This document shows, piece by piece, positions 43,422-50,964 of a stretch of 64,000 bases of DNA (within the stretch, counting starts at the first letter, position 1; each line of letters begins with the position of its first letter). The DNA is taken from the NCBI GenBank assembly GCA_964624395.1, contig CAZUWY010000001.1, positions 1 through 64,000 on the forward strand. The letters are read 5' to 3'. The translations under genes were made by a program, and so were the position numbers. Under the pieces are notes generated by a model. That model had not been told where the DNA came from, did not search any database, and saw only the letters and a program-made list of their open reading frames with translations. Origin of the DNA: UBA1046 sp964624395 (lineage in GTDB: Bacteria > Bacillota > Clostridia > Saccharofermentanales > DTU023).

Positions 43422-45043
43422 AAGAGAATAAGCAAATACTAAAAAAGAGGCTGAAAAGAGCTGTTGAGATTTCAGTCCCGGATATACTGCCCCAACTCCT
43501 CGCACAAATTGAGCAAGAAGGAGTGGCAGAAAAAATGCTACCAATGGAAATCGTCAAAACAAATGGAGATCTAAAACAGGAAAGGAAGACACGCAACTGG
43601 AGCTGGCAAAAAAGCTTGGCTACAGCGGCAGCCTTTATCTTTTTATTCTTAGGCTTTTTCTTCCTCTATACGAATTACACCACCAAGGCTGTTATTGTCT
43701 TTGATGTAAATCCCAGCCTTGAGCTGGCGATCAATCAAAGAGAGAAAGTTTGGAAGATAACTCCCAGAAATGAAGAGGCCAAAACAGTTATAGGCGATAT
43801 GAAGTTAAAAGGTGTGGACCTAGATATTGCTGTAAATGCCCTAATCGGGTCGATGGTCAGAAACGGCTATATCTCGGATCTTAGCAATTCACTTTTAATC
43901 ACCGTTAACAGTAAAGATAAGGAACTGGGTTTAAAGCTAAAAGAGCATTTGACTGCAGAAGTTGACAGTCTTTTGCAAAGCTTTTCCGTTGAGGGCGCGA
44001 TCCTCAGTCAGACATCAGAAGACAGCGATGAATATTTAAATCTGAGCAAGAAATACAATATTTCTTTTGGCAAGGCTGCCCTGATAGAGCAATTGATCAG
44101 GCAGAATCCCTCGATAGAATTTGATGATGCAGCCAGGCTTACAATCAATGATCTCAATCTTTTAATTGCCGCCCGCAGGCAAAAACTTGAAGGGATCGAC
44201 TCTTCTGGCAAGGCCAGCAGTAAAAGATATATCGGGCTGGAAAAAGCCAGGCAGATAGCTTTTGCCCATGCCGGCATCAGTGGCAGGGAGGCCAGAGGGC
44301 TGGAGATTGAACTAGATCTAGAAGATGGCCGCATGATTTATGAAGTTGAATTTATCTATAACGATACTGAATACGAATATGAAATTGATGCCGCCAACGG
44401 CCAGATAATAGAAGTAAAAATTGAGAGCAAAAATAAGAGCAAAAAAGAAAACAGCAGCGCTGAAAACAAAAAGAAAGAGGGCCTAAGCCAGGCTGAAAAA
44501 TACATCGGCAAAGAAGAGGCTGTCAGAATTGCCCTGAAAGACTCAGGTCTGAATAAAAGTGAAATCAGGAGTCTTGAGGTCGAGCTCGAGCACAAATCCG
44601 GCCACAGCGTCTATGAGATTGAATTCAAATACCAAGGACTTGAATATAAATACAAAATTGACGCACTGACTGGGAAGATTATCGAGGTTGAGATTGAGAA
44701 TGAATCAGGCAAAGCCAGGCCCTCTCAGGCAAGGAAAAACCCGGCCAAAAATACAGGCAAGAATGCAGGCAAAGAAAAGGAGAGTAAAAAAAGTGCAACT
44801 GCCGGCAATCTGCTGGCTAAAGACAAGGCAGTGAGCATTGCTCTAAATCATGCGGGCCGGAAAAGATCTGAGGTCAAAAAGCTGGAGATTGAACTGGAAA
44901 AAGAAAAGGCCCGTTTATTATATGAGGTTGAGTTCATCTATGAAAATTCAGAGTATGAATACCAGATAGATGCTTATTCAGGCAAAATTTTAGCTGTAGA
45001 GATCGAAAAATTGAAAACAAATGATAAGGGCAGCAAAAAGTAG
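43418..45043 (+). CDS. RsgI-like transmembrane anti-sigma factor with three PepSY repeats
   Basis: Partner of the ECF sigma factor, 541 residues. Residues 1-60 are the cytoplasmic anti-sigma part, a helix spans about 65-85, and residues 90-165 match the RsgI external domain. The latter contains VFDVNPSLELAIN, whose Asn98-Pro99 bond corresponds to the self-cleavage site described for RsgI proteins. Three PepSY domains follow, at about 271-336, 362-427 and 465-530, joined by Lys/Ser-rich linkers. Each has the YEVEF-IDA-G-I-VEIE pattern. The frame ends at TAG, but a fourth PepSY domain continues in frame beyond it. GGAGGAGG precedes the ATG. PepSY domains often bind or inhibit proteases, so envelope or protease sensing is plausible. 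Confidence 0.9.
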   Translation: MKENKQILKKRLKRAVEISVPDILPQLLAQIEQEGVAEKMLPMEIVKTNGDLKQERKTRNWSWQKSLATAAAFIFLFLGFFFLYTNYTTKAVIVFDVNPSLELAINQREKVWKITPRNEEAKTVIGDMKLKGVDLDIAVNALIGSMVRNGYISDLSNSLLITVNSKDKELGLKLKEHLTAEVDSLLQSFSVEGAILSQTSEDSDEYLNLSKKYNISFGKAALIEQLIRQNPSIEFDDAARLTINDLNLLIAARRQKLEGIDSSGKASSKRYIGLEKARQIAFAHAGISGREARGLEIELDLEDGRMIYEVEFIYNDTEYEYEIDAANGQIIEVKIESKNKSKKENSSAENKKKEGLSQAEKYIGKEEAVRIALKDSGLNKSEIRSLEVELEHKSGHSVYEIEFKYQGLEYKYKIDALTGKIIEVEIENESGKARPSQARKNPAKNTGKNAGKEKESKKSATAGNLLAKDKAVSIALNHAGRKRSEVKKLEIELEKEKARLLYEVEFIYENSEYEYQIDAYSGKILAVEIEKLKTNDKGSKK

Positions 45044-45274
45044 ACAGCAAGCACCACCATAGCCTCTGGCAGTTATATCGGCACAGCTGAGGCCAAAGCG
45101 ATTGCCCTGGCTCATGCGGGCCTAAAAGCAGACGATATAAAAAAATTAGAGCTTGAGCTGGAAAGAAAAAACGGACGCATGATCTACGAAGTTGAATTCA
45201 AGTACAAAAACAGTGAATACGAATACGAAATTGATGCCGGCAGCGGTAAAATCTTGAAATCAAAGATTGATTGA
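45044..45274 (+). pseudogene. Fourth PepSY domain in frame after an amber stop
   Basis: The 76 codons after the TAG (45041-45043) stay in the same frame up to TGA. They encode a complete PepSY unit beginning SYIGTAEAKAIALAHAG and ending EYEIDAGSGKILKSKID, close to the three upstream units. There is no start codon or ribosome-binding site for separate translation. TAG ends other genes here (the XRE regulator and potD), so general recoding is unlikely. A recent nonsense change, a base-call error or rare readthrough could explain it. Confidence 0.88.
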
Positions 45275-45579
45275 TAAGGGCAAAAAGACAAATCTCTGGC
45301 GCCTTTTGCGATAAAGCAATAATTTGCTCCTCCACATCTGCAAGTAAGTTGCCTGCTCATTAAAGAGATCATATTGTTTTTATCAGATCCCGGTCAATTG
45401 GCCGGGATCTTGCTTGCAAACTGCCTTTAGCGCCAAAGCATCTGCTGCTCACAAAACTGGACTTAAGTTTTTGCTCTGTGCTGCAAATACCTGCCACAAA
45501 AATTAATTGGCCAGCAGCTTGCACTTAAAAAGACAGCGCGAGACCTGCACTGCCTTCTTTGATAGTTTGAGTCAAAGAT
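45275..45579. other. Intergenic region with one hairpin
   Basis: About 300 bases between converging genes. GATCCCGG (45386-45393) pairs with CCGGGATC (45402-45409), a stable hairpin followed by TTGCTTGC rather than a clean U run. It is probably the end of the sigma/anti-sigma transcript. Nothing else was recognised. Confidence 0.6.
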
Positions 45580-45996
45580 CTATTCGCCGATTATTTTTAC
45601 CAATACTCTCTTGGGCCTCATACCGTCGAATTCACCGTAAAAGATCTGTTCCCAGGTGCCGAAATCAAGTTTTCCCTCCGTGATGGCCACAACAACCTCC
45701 CGCCCCATGATTGTTCTTTTCAAATGGGCATCGGCATTGTCTTCATAGCCGTTGTGAGCGTATTGTTCATAGGGTTTTTCCGGTGCTAGTTTTTCCAAAA
45801 AGACCTCAAAGTCCCGGTGAAGTCCGGACTCATCATCATTAATGAAAACGCTGGCTGTTATATGCATGGGATTGCAAAGAAGGAGACCCTCCTTGATCTG
45901 ACTCTCTTTCAGACAGTCCTCTATGACTGGCGTTATATTGATAAACGCTCTTCTTGTCTTGGTGTTGAAGGTGAGGATTTTACGATAGCTTTTCAT
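45580..45996 (-). CDS. yjbQ: YjbQ/UPF0047 family protein
   Basis: A 138-residue protein of the YjbQ family, annotated elsewhere as a secondary thiamine-phosphate synthase because some members can replace ThiE weakly. Conserved parts are LLCNPMHITASVFINDDESGL with the metal-site His, DNADAHLKRTIMG, and the C-terminal GKLDFGTWEQIFYGEFDGMRPKRV. The ATG is preceded by AAGGGG; a TTG seven codons earlier is unlikely. It lies just downstream of the ABC transporter genes on the same strand. The physiological role is uncertain. Confidence 0.9.
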   Translation of the reverse strand: MKSYRKILTFNTKTRRAFINITPVIEDCLKESQIKEGLLLCNPMHITASVFINDDESGLHRDFEVFLEKLAPEKPYEQYAHNGYEDNADAHLKRTIMGREVVVAITEGKLDFGTWEQIFYGEFDGMRPKRVLVKIIGE

Positions 45997-46027
45997 ACTA
46001 GACCCCTTAATCTGCAAATTGTTGACT

Positions 46028-46822
46028 TTAGGAAAAGAGCAAATTATCTTCTATTGCCCCTGATCCACTGATACTGTCAAACATTTTTAATAATTTTTCC
46101 ACAGTCAGCTGCTGCTTTTGCTCGCCTGAAACATCAATTACAATCTGACCTTCGTAAAACATTATCAGCCTGTTGCCGAGGGCGAGCGCATCTTTTAAAT
46201 TATGAGTGACCATCAGAGTGGTTAGAGAATCTTTTTCGACAATCCTTTTGGTAATCTGCAAAACATTTCTGGCCGTTTTAGGATCTAAAGCGGCTGTATG
46301 CTCATCCAGCAGCAGTAGTTTGGGCCTGTTCAATGTAGCCATCAGTAATGTCAGAGCCTGCCTTTGCCCGCCCGATAAAAGACCCGCCTTGGCCGTCAAT
46401 CTGTCCTCAAGGCCCAGATCCAGCTGTTTCAGCTGCTCCCTGTAGATCTCTCTTTCATTTTTTGTTATTCCCCAGCCAAGCCCTCTGCGTTTGCCTCTGC
46501 GGTAGGCCAGAGCCAGATTTTCCTCAATGCCCATATCGGCGGCAGTGCCCATCATCGGATCTTGAAAGACCCGCCCGATATAGGGGGCCCGCTTGTACTC
46601 CGCCAGCTTGGTCACATTGATATCTTCGATGAATATATTGCCGTTGTCCACCGGAATGACACCAGCCACGGCATTTAACATGGTTGATTTGCCCGAACCG
46701 TTACCACCGATAACGGTGGCAAAATCGCCCGTTTCAAGCGTGAGAGCAAGGGATACCAGGGCCTTTTTTTCATTTACTGTATTGGCATTAAAGGTTTTAT
46801 TGACATTCTCAATTTTAAGCAT
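46028..46822 (-). CDS. ABC transporter ATP-binding protein (TrpZ-like)
   Basis: The ATPase of a three-gene importer, 264 residues. Walker A is GGNGSGKST, the Q-loop FQDPMMG, the signature LLSGGQRQALTLLMA, Walker B LLLLDEHTAALDP and the H-loop VTHNLKDAL. It overlaps the permease gene by eight bases. The set of ATPase, LIV-like permease and PF04392-type receptor is the arrangement of the streptococcal tryptophan transporter TrpXYZ, though related systems carry other substrates. Confidence 0.9.
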   Translation of the reverse strand: MLKIENVNKTFNANTVNEKKALVSLALTLETGDFATVIGGNGSGKSTMLNAVAGVIPVDNGNIFIEDINVTKLAEYKRAPYIGRVFQDPMMGTAADMGIEENLALAYRRGKRRGLGWGITKNEREIYREQLKQLDLGLEDRLTAKAGLLSGGQRQALTLLMATLNRPKLLLLDEHTAALDPKTARNVLQITKRIVEKDSLTTLMVTHNLKDALALGNRLIMFYEGQIVIDVSGEQKQQLTVEKLLKMFDSISGSGAIEDNLLFS

Positions 46823-47762
46823 CTAGTTTCCCCTTTCTTTTCATTGGCAGCGGGGGCAGTTTGGTTTTCCAGTAGGGAAGAGCGAGGAAAATTGCGACTA
46901 TCAGGGCGGTAAACAGTTTCAGATAATTAGGATCAAGTCTGAGCCAGAGAATTGTCTGGATAACAATGAAATAAATTATGGCCCCTAACACCGCTCCCAG
47001 CATTCTCAAGGCAAAATTTCTAAATATCCGGCTGAAAAGAGCCTCCCCGATAATTACCGAGGCAAGGCCTATTACAATCGCCCCCCGTCCCATGTTTATA
47101 TCGGCAAAACCCTGGTACTGCGACAAGAGTGCTCCGGACAGAGCCACCATGCCATTAGAGAGCATCAGGCCCATCATCTTGTTCAAGCTGGTGTTGATGC
47201 CCTGAGCCTTTGCCATGTTAAGATTGCAGCCGGTGGCTCTGATGCCTGTACCCAGCTCTGTGCCGAAAAACCAGTACAAGATCCCGATTATGACAGCAAT
47301 AAATAAACTGACTGTAATAATGGGCAGCATATAAAAGGGCAGTTCCCCTTTGAGCACATCTTGCAGATAGCGGAGCGAGACCAGCAGATTGTAATTGTCG
47401 ATGTTAATAGATAGATTAGGTTTGCCCATAATCAGCAAATTGACTGCCCAAAGTGAAAACTGGGTCAGTATACCTGCTAAAACAGCTGAGATACCAAAGA
47501 AGACATGAAAAATACCCGTGACCAGACCAGCCAGCATGCCCGCTACCAGCGAGCAGATCATGGCCAGCCAGATATTTATACCGTTGGCTAAGAGGATGAC
47601 AAAGACAGCTCCCCCTGTACAGAGGGTGCCGTCTACTGTCAAATCAGCAATATCCAGGATGCGATAAGTTATAAAAACACCAATTGCCATGATCCCCCAG
47701 ATCAATCCCTGGGAGATCGCGCCTGGCAGCTGGTCCAAAAGATTTGGCAAGCTTAAAGGCAT
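46815..47762 (-). CDS. ABC transporter permease (TrpY-like)
   Basis: A 315-residue permease of the branched-chain amino acid/ribose type with about eight helices. DIADLTVDGTLCTGGAVF near residue 35 and the coupling segment GTGIRATGCNLNMAKAQGI are characteristic of permeases paired with PF04392 receptors. It lies about 20 bases after the receptor gene and overlaps the ATPase gene, so all three are one operon. Confidence 0.9.
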   Translation of the reverse strand: MPLSLPNLLDQLPGAISQGLIWGIMAIGVFITYRILDIADLTVDGTLCTGGAVFVILLANGINIWLAMICSLVAGMLAGLVTGIFHVFFGISAVLAGILTQFSLWAVNLLIMGKPNLSINIDNYNLLVSLRYLQDVLKGELPFYMLPIITVSLFIAVIIGILYWFFGTELGTGIRATGCNLNMAKAQGINTSLNKMMGLMLSNGMVALSGALLSQYQGFADINMGRGAIVIGLASVIIGEALFSRIFRNFALRMLGAVLGAIIYFIVIQTILWLRLDPNYLKLFTALIVAIFLALPYWKTKLPPLPMKRKGKLDA

Positions 47763-47783
47763 ATTAAATTCTCCAATCCTGTA

Positions 47784-48809
47784 TCAGTCCGACAGCGGCT
47801 CGAAGTCATCGGAAATTGTGATACCTAGCTCTTCACATATTTCTGCATTATACAGTTTGGAAAACTTAGGCGCATACTCAATTGGCATTTCTGAGATATC
47901 TGCTTGCCCGGTCAGAACCTTTACCGCCATCTGTCCGGTGGCATAGCCGAGATCATAATAGTCAATTGACAAGGTGGCGACGCCACAGCCTGCGCATGTT
48001 CCCTTTTCGCCCGTAATCACAGGTACTTTTGCCGGCCGGCAGATATTGTCAATTATGCCGGTATTGGCGGCGATGGTATTGTCTGTTGGAATATAGATGA
48101 CAGCGCTTTCAGCAATAGCTGCAGTTGTGATGCTGGCCAGCTCGTTGGAATCGGCAAAGGGATAGATCTTGTAATCGTAGCCCAGATCTTCCAAATGCTG
48201 GGCAATGGTTTCAATCTGGTAGAGGGAGTTTGCTTCTGCTGTGCAGTAAATCAGACCGATGGAACCGGCATCCGGGAATAGATCCTTAATAATCTGGGCC
48301 TGCTGGTCCAGCGGTGCCAGATCTGAGGTTCCAGATACATTGCCGCCGACAGTGCCGTCGAAATCTTCCAGGCCCAGTGCGACACCGTATTCAGTAATCG
48401 AGGTGCCCAGTACCGGGATATCCGCTGTGGCAGTTGCTGCCGCCTGCAAGGCCGGAGTGGCGTTGGCCATGATCAGGTCTACCTTGGAGGCGACAAAACC
48501 ATTGGCGATGGATGCACATGTATTGGGATCGCCCTGAGCGTTTTGAAAGTCAAAGCTAACCCTATCGTTAAATTCTGCTGTGAGGGCGTCTTTGAAACCC
48601 TGAGTTGCTGCATCAAGTGCCTCATGTTGAATCAGCTGCGATATGCCGACCAAATAATACTCGCCGCTCCCTTCTTTTGTTGTTGCTGACGTTTCATTCT
48701 TGACTGCGTCATCTGTTTGGGACGGTTCACTTTGGGTGTTGCAGGCGGTAATACTGACTGCCAGAGCAATCATCATTATCACTGCCAGGATGCGTAACAC
48801 TCTTCTCAT
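47784..48809 (-). CDS. ABC transporter substrate-binding lipoprotein (TrpX-like, PF04392)
   Basis: Extracytoplasmic receptor of 341 residues, first gene of the operon. A signal peptide ends in lipobox SITAC near residue 23. The mature part has the periplasmic-binding family I/ABC_sub_bind pattern, including VGISQLIQHEALDAATQGF, TPALQAAATATADIPVLG and AVIYIPTDNTIAANTG. The family includes the tryptophan receptor TrpX. With tryptophanase elsewhere in the window tryptophan is a reasonable guess, but unproven. GAAAAGGAGG precedes the ATG. Confidence 0.9.
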   Translation of the reverse strand: MRRVLRILAVIMMIALAVSITACNTQSEPSQTDDAVKNETSATTKEGSGEYYLVGISQLIQHEALDAATQGFKDALTAEFNDRVSFDFQNAQGDPNTCASIANGFVASKVDLIMANATPALQAAATATADIPVLGTSITEYGVALGLEDFDGTVGGNVSGTSDLAPLDQQAQIIKDLFPDAGSIGLIYCTAEANSLYQIETIAQHLEDLGYDYKIYPFADSNELASITTAAIAESAVIYIPTDNTIAANTGIIDNICRPAKVPVITGEKGTCAGCGVATLSIDYYDLGYATGQMAVKVLTGQADISEMPIEYAPKFSKLYNAEICEELGITISDDFEPLSD

Positions 48810-49111
48810 GGATTGTTCCTCCTTTTCAAAAATTTAATCTCGATCGTATACTATTAAGCGGAGCTTTCATAGTATAAAATTTAAATTCAATAATATGCAC
48901 ACTTTGACTGTCCTTTTGCAATCTGCAGTAGGCCAATAAGACAAGAAAAGTGGAAATTATAGCCATTAAGGCAAACTAAAAGTTAAAACAGGCAAATATC
49001 AGATTATAAAAATACAAATATTTATCCTAATTATTTATGTCTTGCTTGGATTGCTTATCTATTATCTAGATTATTTATTTCTTTGCCTAGATTATTTATC
49101 TATGACCTAGC
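48810..49111. other. Regulatory gap before the trpX-like gene
   Basis: About 300 AT-rich bases with no gene. It contains a TATACTAT/ATAGTATA inverted repeat close to the trpX-like gene and a series of 20-base degenerate repeats near the nitroreductase end. No T-box or known riboswitch motif was seen. Confidence 0.7.
48847..48876. promoter_or_regulatory. Perfect 8-bp inverted repeat upstream of the trpX-like gene
   Basis: TATACTAT (48847-48854) and ATAGTATA (48869-48876) are perfect inverted copies 14 bases apart, 38-67 bases before the start codon. On the minus strand TATACTAT can serve as a -10 box. A nearly identical pair overlaps the opp promoter, so this is either a shared operator or two back-to-back -10 elements. 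Confidence 0.5.
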
Positions 49112-49126
49112 TTATTTATAGACTGT
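49026..49126. repeat. Five degenerate tandem repeats of about 20 bases
   Basis: Units begin near 49026, 49046, 49066, 49087 and 49107. The clearest, at 49066 and 49087, share CTAGATTATTTAT exactly; the others read CCTAATTATTTAT, TTGGATTGCTTAT and CTAGCTTATTTAT. The spacing equals about two helical turns. The last unit runs into the stop codon of the nitroreductase. Purpose unknown; it could be a protein-binding array upstream of the trpX-like operon. Confidence 0.75.
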
Positions 49127-49624
49127 GAGTATATCTTTGAGCTCTTTTCGCATTTCATGCCTGGCAGAAGGCCTGGATTCAGCACTGGCATAGCCAAGAG
49201 CCACAGCCATCACCGGTGTCTCCTCGGCAGGAAGCTTCAGTGCCTTTTTAAGCTTTTCTACTGCAAAGGCACAGATCAGACAGCTTTTCAGCCCCTGTGC
49301 CTCGGCTTCCAGCATAATATGCGTGCCCACAATGCCGATGTCCAGCTCAGCAGCGTTAAAGCCGTCCTCCTCTCGCCTCCAGGCTTCCTGGGCTACGGCA
49401 GTCAGCAGTATATGCACAGGTGCATTGAAATTTGAGAGGATTTCTCTGCCTCTCTCGGCTTGGAGAAGATAGAGTCTGAAGGCCTGGCGATTTGAAGCGG
49501 TAGGAGCGATGCGAGCAGCCTCCAAGAGCTTTTCAAGCTTCTCCCCTGCAATATCTTTGCCTGGATCAAAATATCTCTCAGAATAACGTGCCTTAAAGAG
49601 ATCAATTAAACTTTTATTATCCAT
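49112..49624 (-). CDS. Nitroreductase family protein
   Basis: A 170-residue FMN-dependent nitroreductase-like protein. The N-terminal RYSERYF segment binds the FMN phosphate, AARIAPTASNRQAFRLYLL is the conserved middle motif, and DIGIVGTHIMLEAEAQGLKSCLI precedes the C-terminal VMAVALGYA. It is shorter than classical NfsB, like many clostridial members whose substrates are unknown. No strong ribosome-binding site is seen before the ATG. Its stop lies inside the 20-base repeat array. Confidence 0.88.
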   Translation of the reverse strand: MDNKSLIDLFKARYSERYFDPGKDIAGEKLEKLLEAARIAPTASNRQAFRLYLLQAERGREILSNFNAPVHILLTAVAQEAWRREEDGFNAAELDIGIVGTHIMLEAEAQGLKSCLICAFAVEKLKKALKLPAEETPVMAVALGYASAESRPSARHEMRKELKDILTVYK

Positions 49625-49812
49625 AAATATTTCCCCGTTAAAGCTTTTCTTAGCCTTTTTTCTTTTTCATATCTCTGATTTTACACTCTCAAAGCCGGAT
49701 AACAAAAAACAGGCCAAAATTTCCTGCCCGCTATCTTCACAGCAAGGATTAATTGCGGGGCTGAAGTTTAAGAAGAAATAGTTTTTCCCCTTTCGGTCAA
49801 AGCTCTCTCAAT

Positions 49813-49848
49813 GCAAAAGCGCCTGTTTTAGCAGACGCTTTGCTTTTT
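49813..49848. terminator. Hairpin downstream of ptcA
   Basis: GCAAAAGCG (49813-49821) pairs with CGCTTTGC (49836-49843) with one bulged base. The T run lies on the plus-strand side, while the nearest transcript, ptcA, is on the minus strand. Assignment as the ptcA terminator is therefore only tentative. Confidence 0.4.
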
Positions 49849-49878
49849 ATGGTCTTAAATTTTATCTCAGAAATAAAT

Positions 49879-50892
49879 TTAGCATTCGCCAAAAATTTCT
49901 AATAGCTTTTCGTCTAGAGCTTCTTTGGCTGTGGCAATTTCCAGCTCGGAATGGTATTCGCGGTCCTGGGTGAAATAAACCAGCAGGCCGCGCATAGCAG
50001 TCAGGCGATTTCCTGCCTGATCCCAGCAAATTGAGATATCTGAGTCAATAACTTCATCTGTCACATCCTCACCGCGCGTAGCCGGTAAGCAATGCATGAA
50101 TTTGGCGCCAAGATTGCCAAGCTGAATAAGTTCACGGTTGATCTGATAATCTTTGAAAATTTTCACTCTCTCTTCTTCCGGTGTTTCATCTTCATAAAGT
50201 CCATACCAGACATCAGTGTAGAAGAAATCTGCTCCCTTGACTGCCTCGCGATCATCGGTAACCTGCCAGCTGCCCCCGTATTCTTGAACGTTGGCCTCTA
50301 GAACTGCCTGCACCTCTTTACTCAATTGATGTGTTTTAGGTCCGTAATGGACAAAATGCATGCCCAGGCGAGTGCAAATATATGCCAGCGATACACAAAC
50401 CTGTGTGCCGTCACCTGTAAAGACTACCTTGCAGTCCTCCAGGCATTTACCCTGCGGCAGATATTCGATCATGGTGATAATATCGGCAATCGCCTGAGTG
50501 GGATGGGTTTGATCTGACATGGCGTTGATAATGGGAATGCTTGAAGCGGCAGCAAGGTCAACAACTGATTTGTGCTCGATTACCCTGGCCATGGCAATAT
50601 CTATCAGCTGGGACAATACTCTGCCGGTATCTTCGACCGTTTCATGGCTTCCCAGCTGAATCATGCCCGGGCCTAGATACTGGGCATGCCCTCCCAAATC
50701 CTGCATCGCCGTCTCAAAAGCTACTCTGGTACGCGTGGAGGATTGTTGAAAAATCATGCCTAAGGTCATGTCCTTCAGCAAGGGTGGATAATAACCGGAG
50801 AGGATCGCTTCCTTGATGGCCAGGGAAAGCTCGATAATATCCAGAAGTTCCTCTTTGCTGAAATCTTGTACTGTAATGAAATCTTTTTTCAT
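49879..50892 (-). CDS. ptcA: Putrescine carbamoyltransferase
   Basis: Splits N-carbamoylputrescine with phosphate into putrescine and carbamoyl phosphate. The 337-residue protein has carbamoyl-phosphate motifs QQSSTRTRVAFETAM and DQTHPTQ. Several features point to putrescine rather than ornithine: IKEAILSGYYPPLL near the N-terminus, HCLPATRGEDVTDEVID where ornithine enzymes have HCLPAF, and an extended C-terminal helix. The APC permease and agmatine deiminase upstream confirm the agmatine pathway. The chosen ATG is preceded by AAGGAAA; earlier in-frame codons give a basic non-homologous extension. Confidence 0.92.
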   Translation of the reverse strand: MKKDFITVQDFSKEELLDIIELSLAIKEAILSGYYPPLLKDMTLGMIFQQSSTRTRVAFETAMQDLGGHAQYLGPGMIQLGSHETVEDTGRVLSQLIDIAMARVIEHKSVVDLAAASSIPIINAMSDQTHPTQAIADIITMIEYLPQGKCLEDCKVVFTGDGTQVCVSLAYICTRLGMHFVHYGPKTHQLSKEVQAVLEANVQEYGGSWQVTDDREAVKGADFFYTDVWYGLYEDETPEEERVKIFKDYQINRELIQLGNLGAKFMHCLPATRGEDVTDEVIDSDISICWDQAGNRLTAMRGLLVYFTQDREYHSELEIATAKEALDEKLLEIFGEC

Positions 50893-50964
50893 GTCAATAA
50901 GAATTTCCTTTCTTTGCCTTTTGCGAAAGATTATTTTTCCTGTCCGCAAGTTGACTAATAAATT

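Noticed and set aside
45041..45043. Amber codon reassigned genome-wide
   Set aside because: TAG is the natural stop of the XRE-cupin gene and of potD in this window, and no suppressor tRNA was seen.
49026..49126. CRISPR array
   Set aside because: The 20-base units are contiguous and degenerate, with no spacers and no cas genes nearby.
49879..50892. Ornithine carbamoyltransferase of arginine synthesis
   Set aside because: HCLPATRGEDVTDEV and the YYP segment match putrescine carbamoyltransferase, and the neighbours are agmatine deiminase and a polyamine-type permease.
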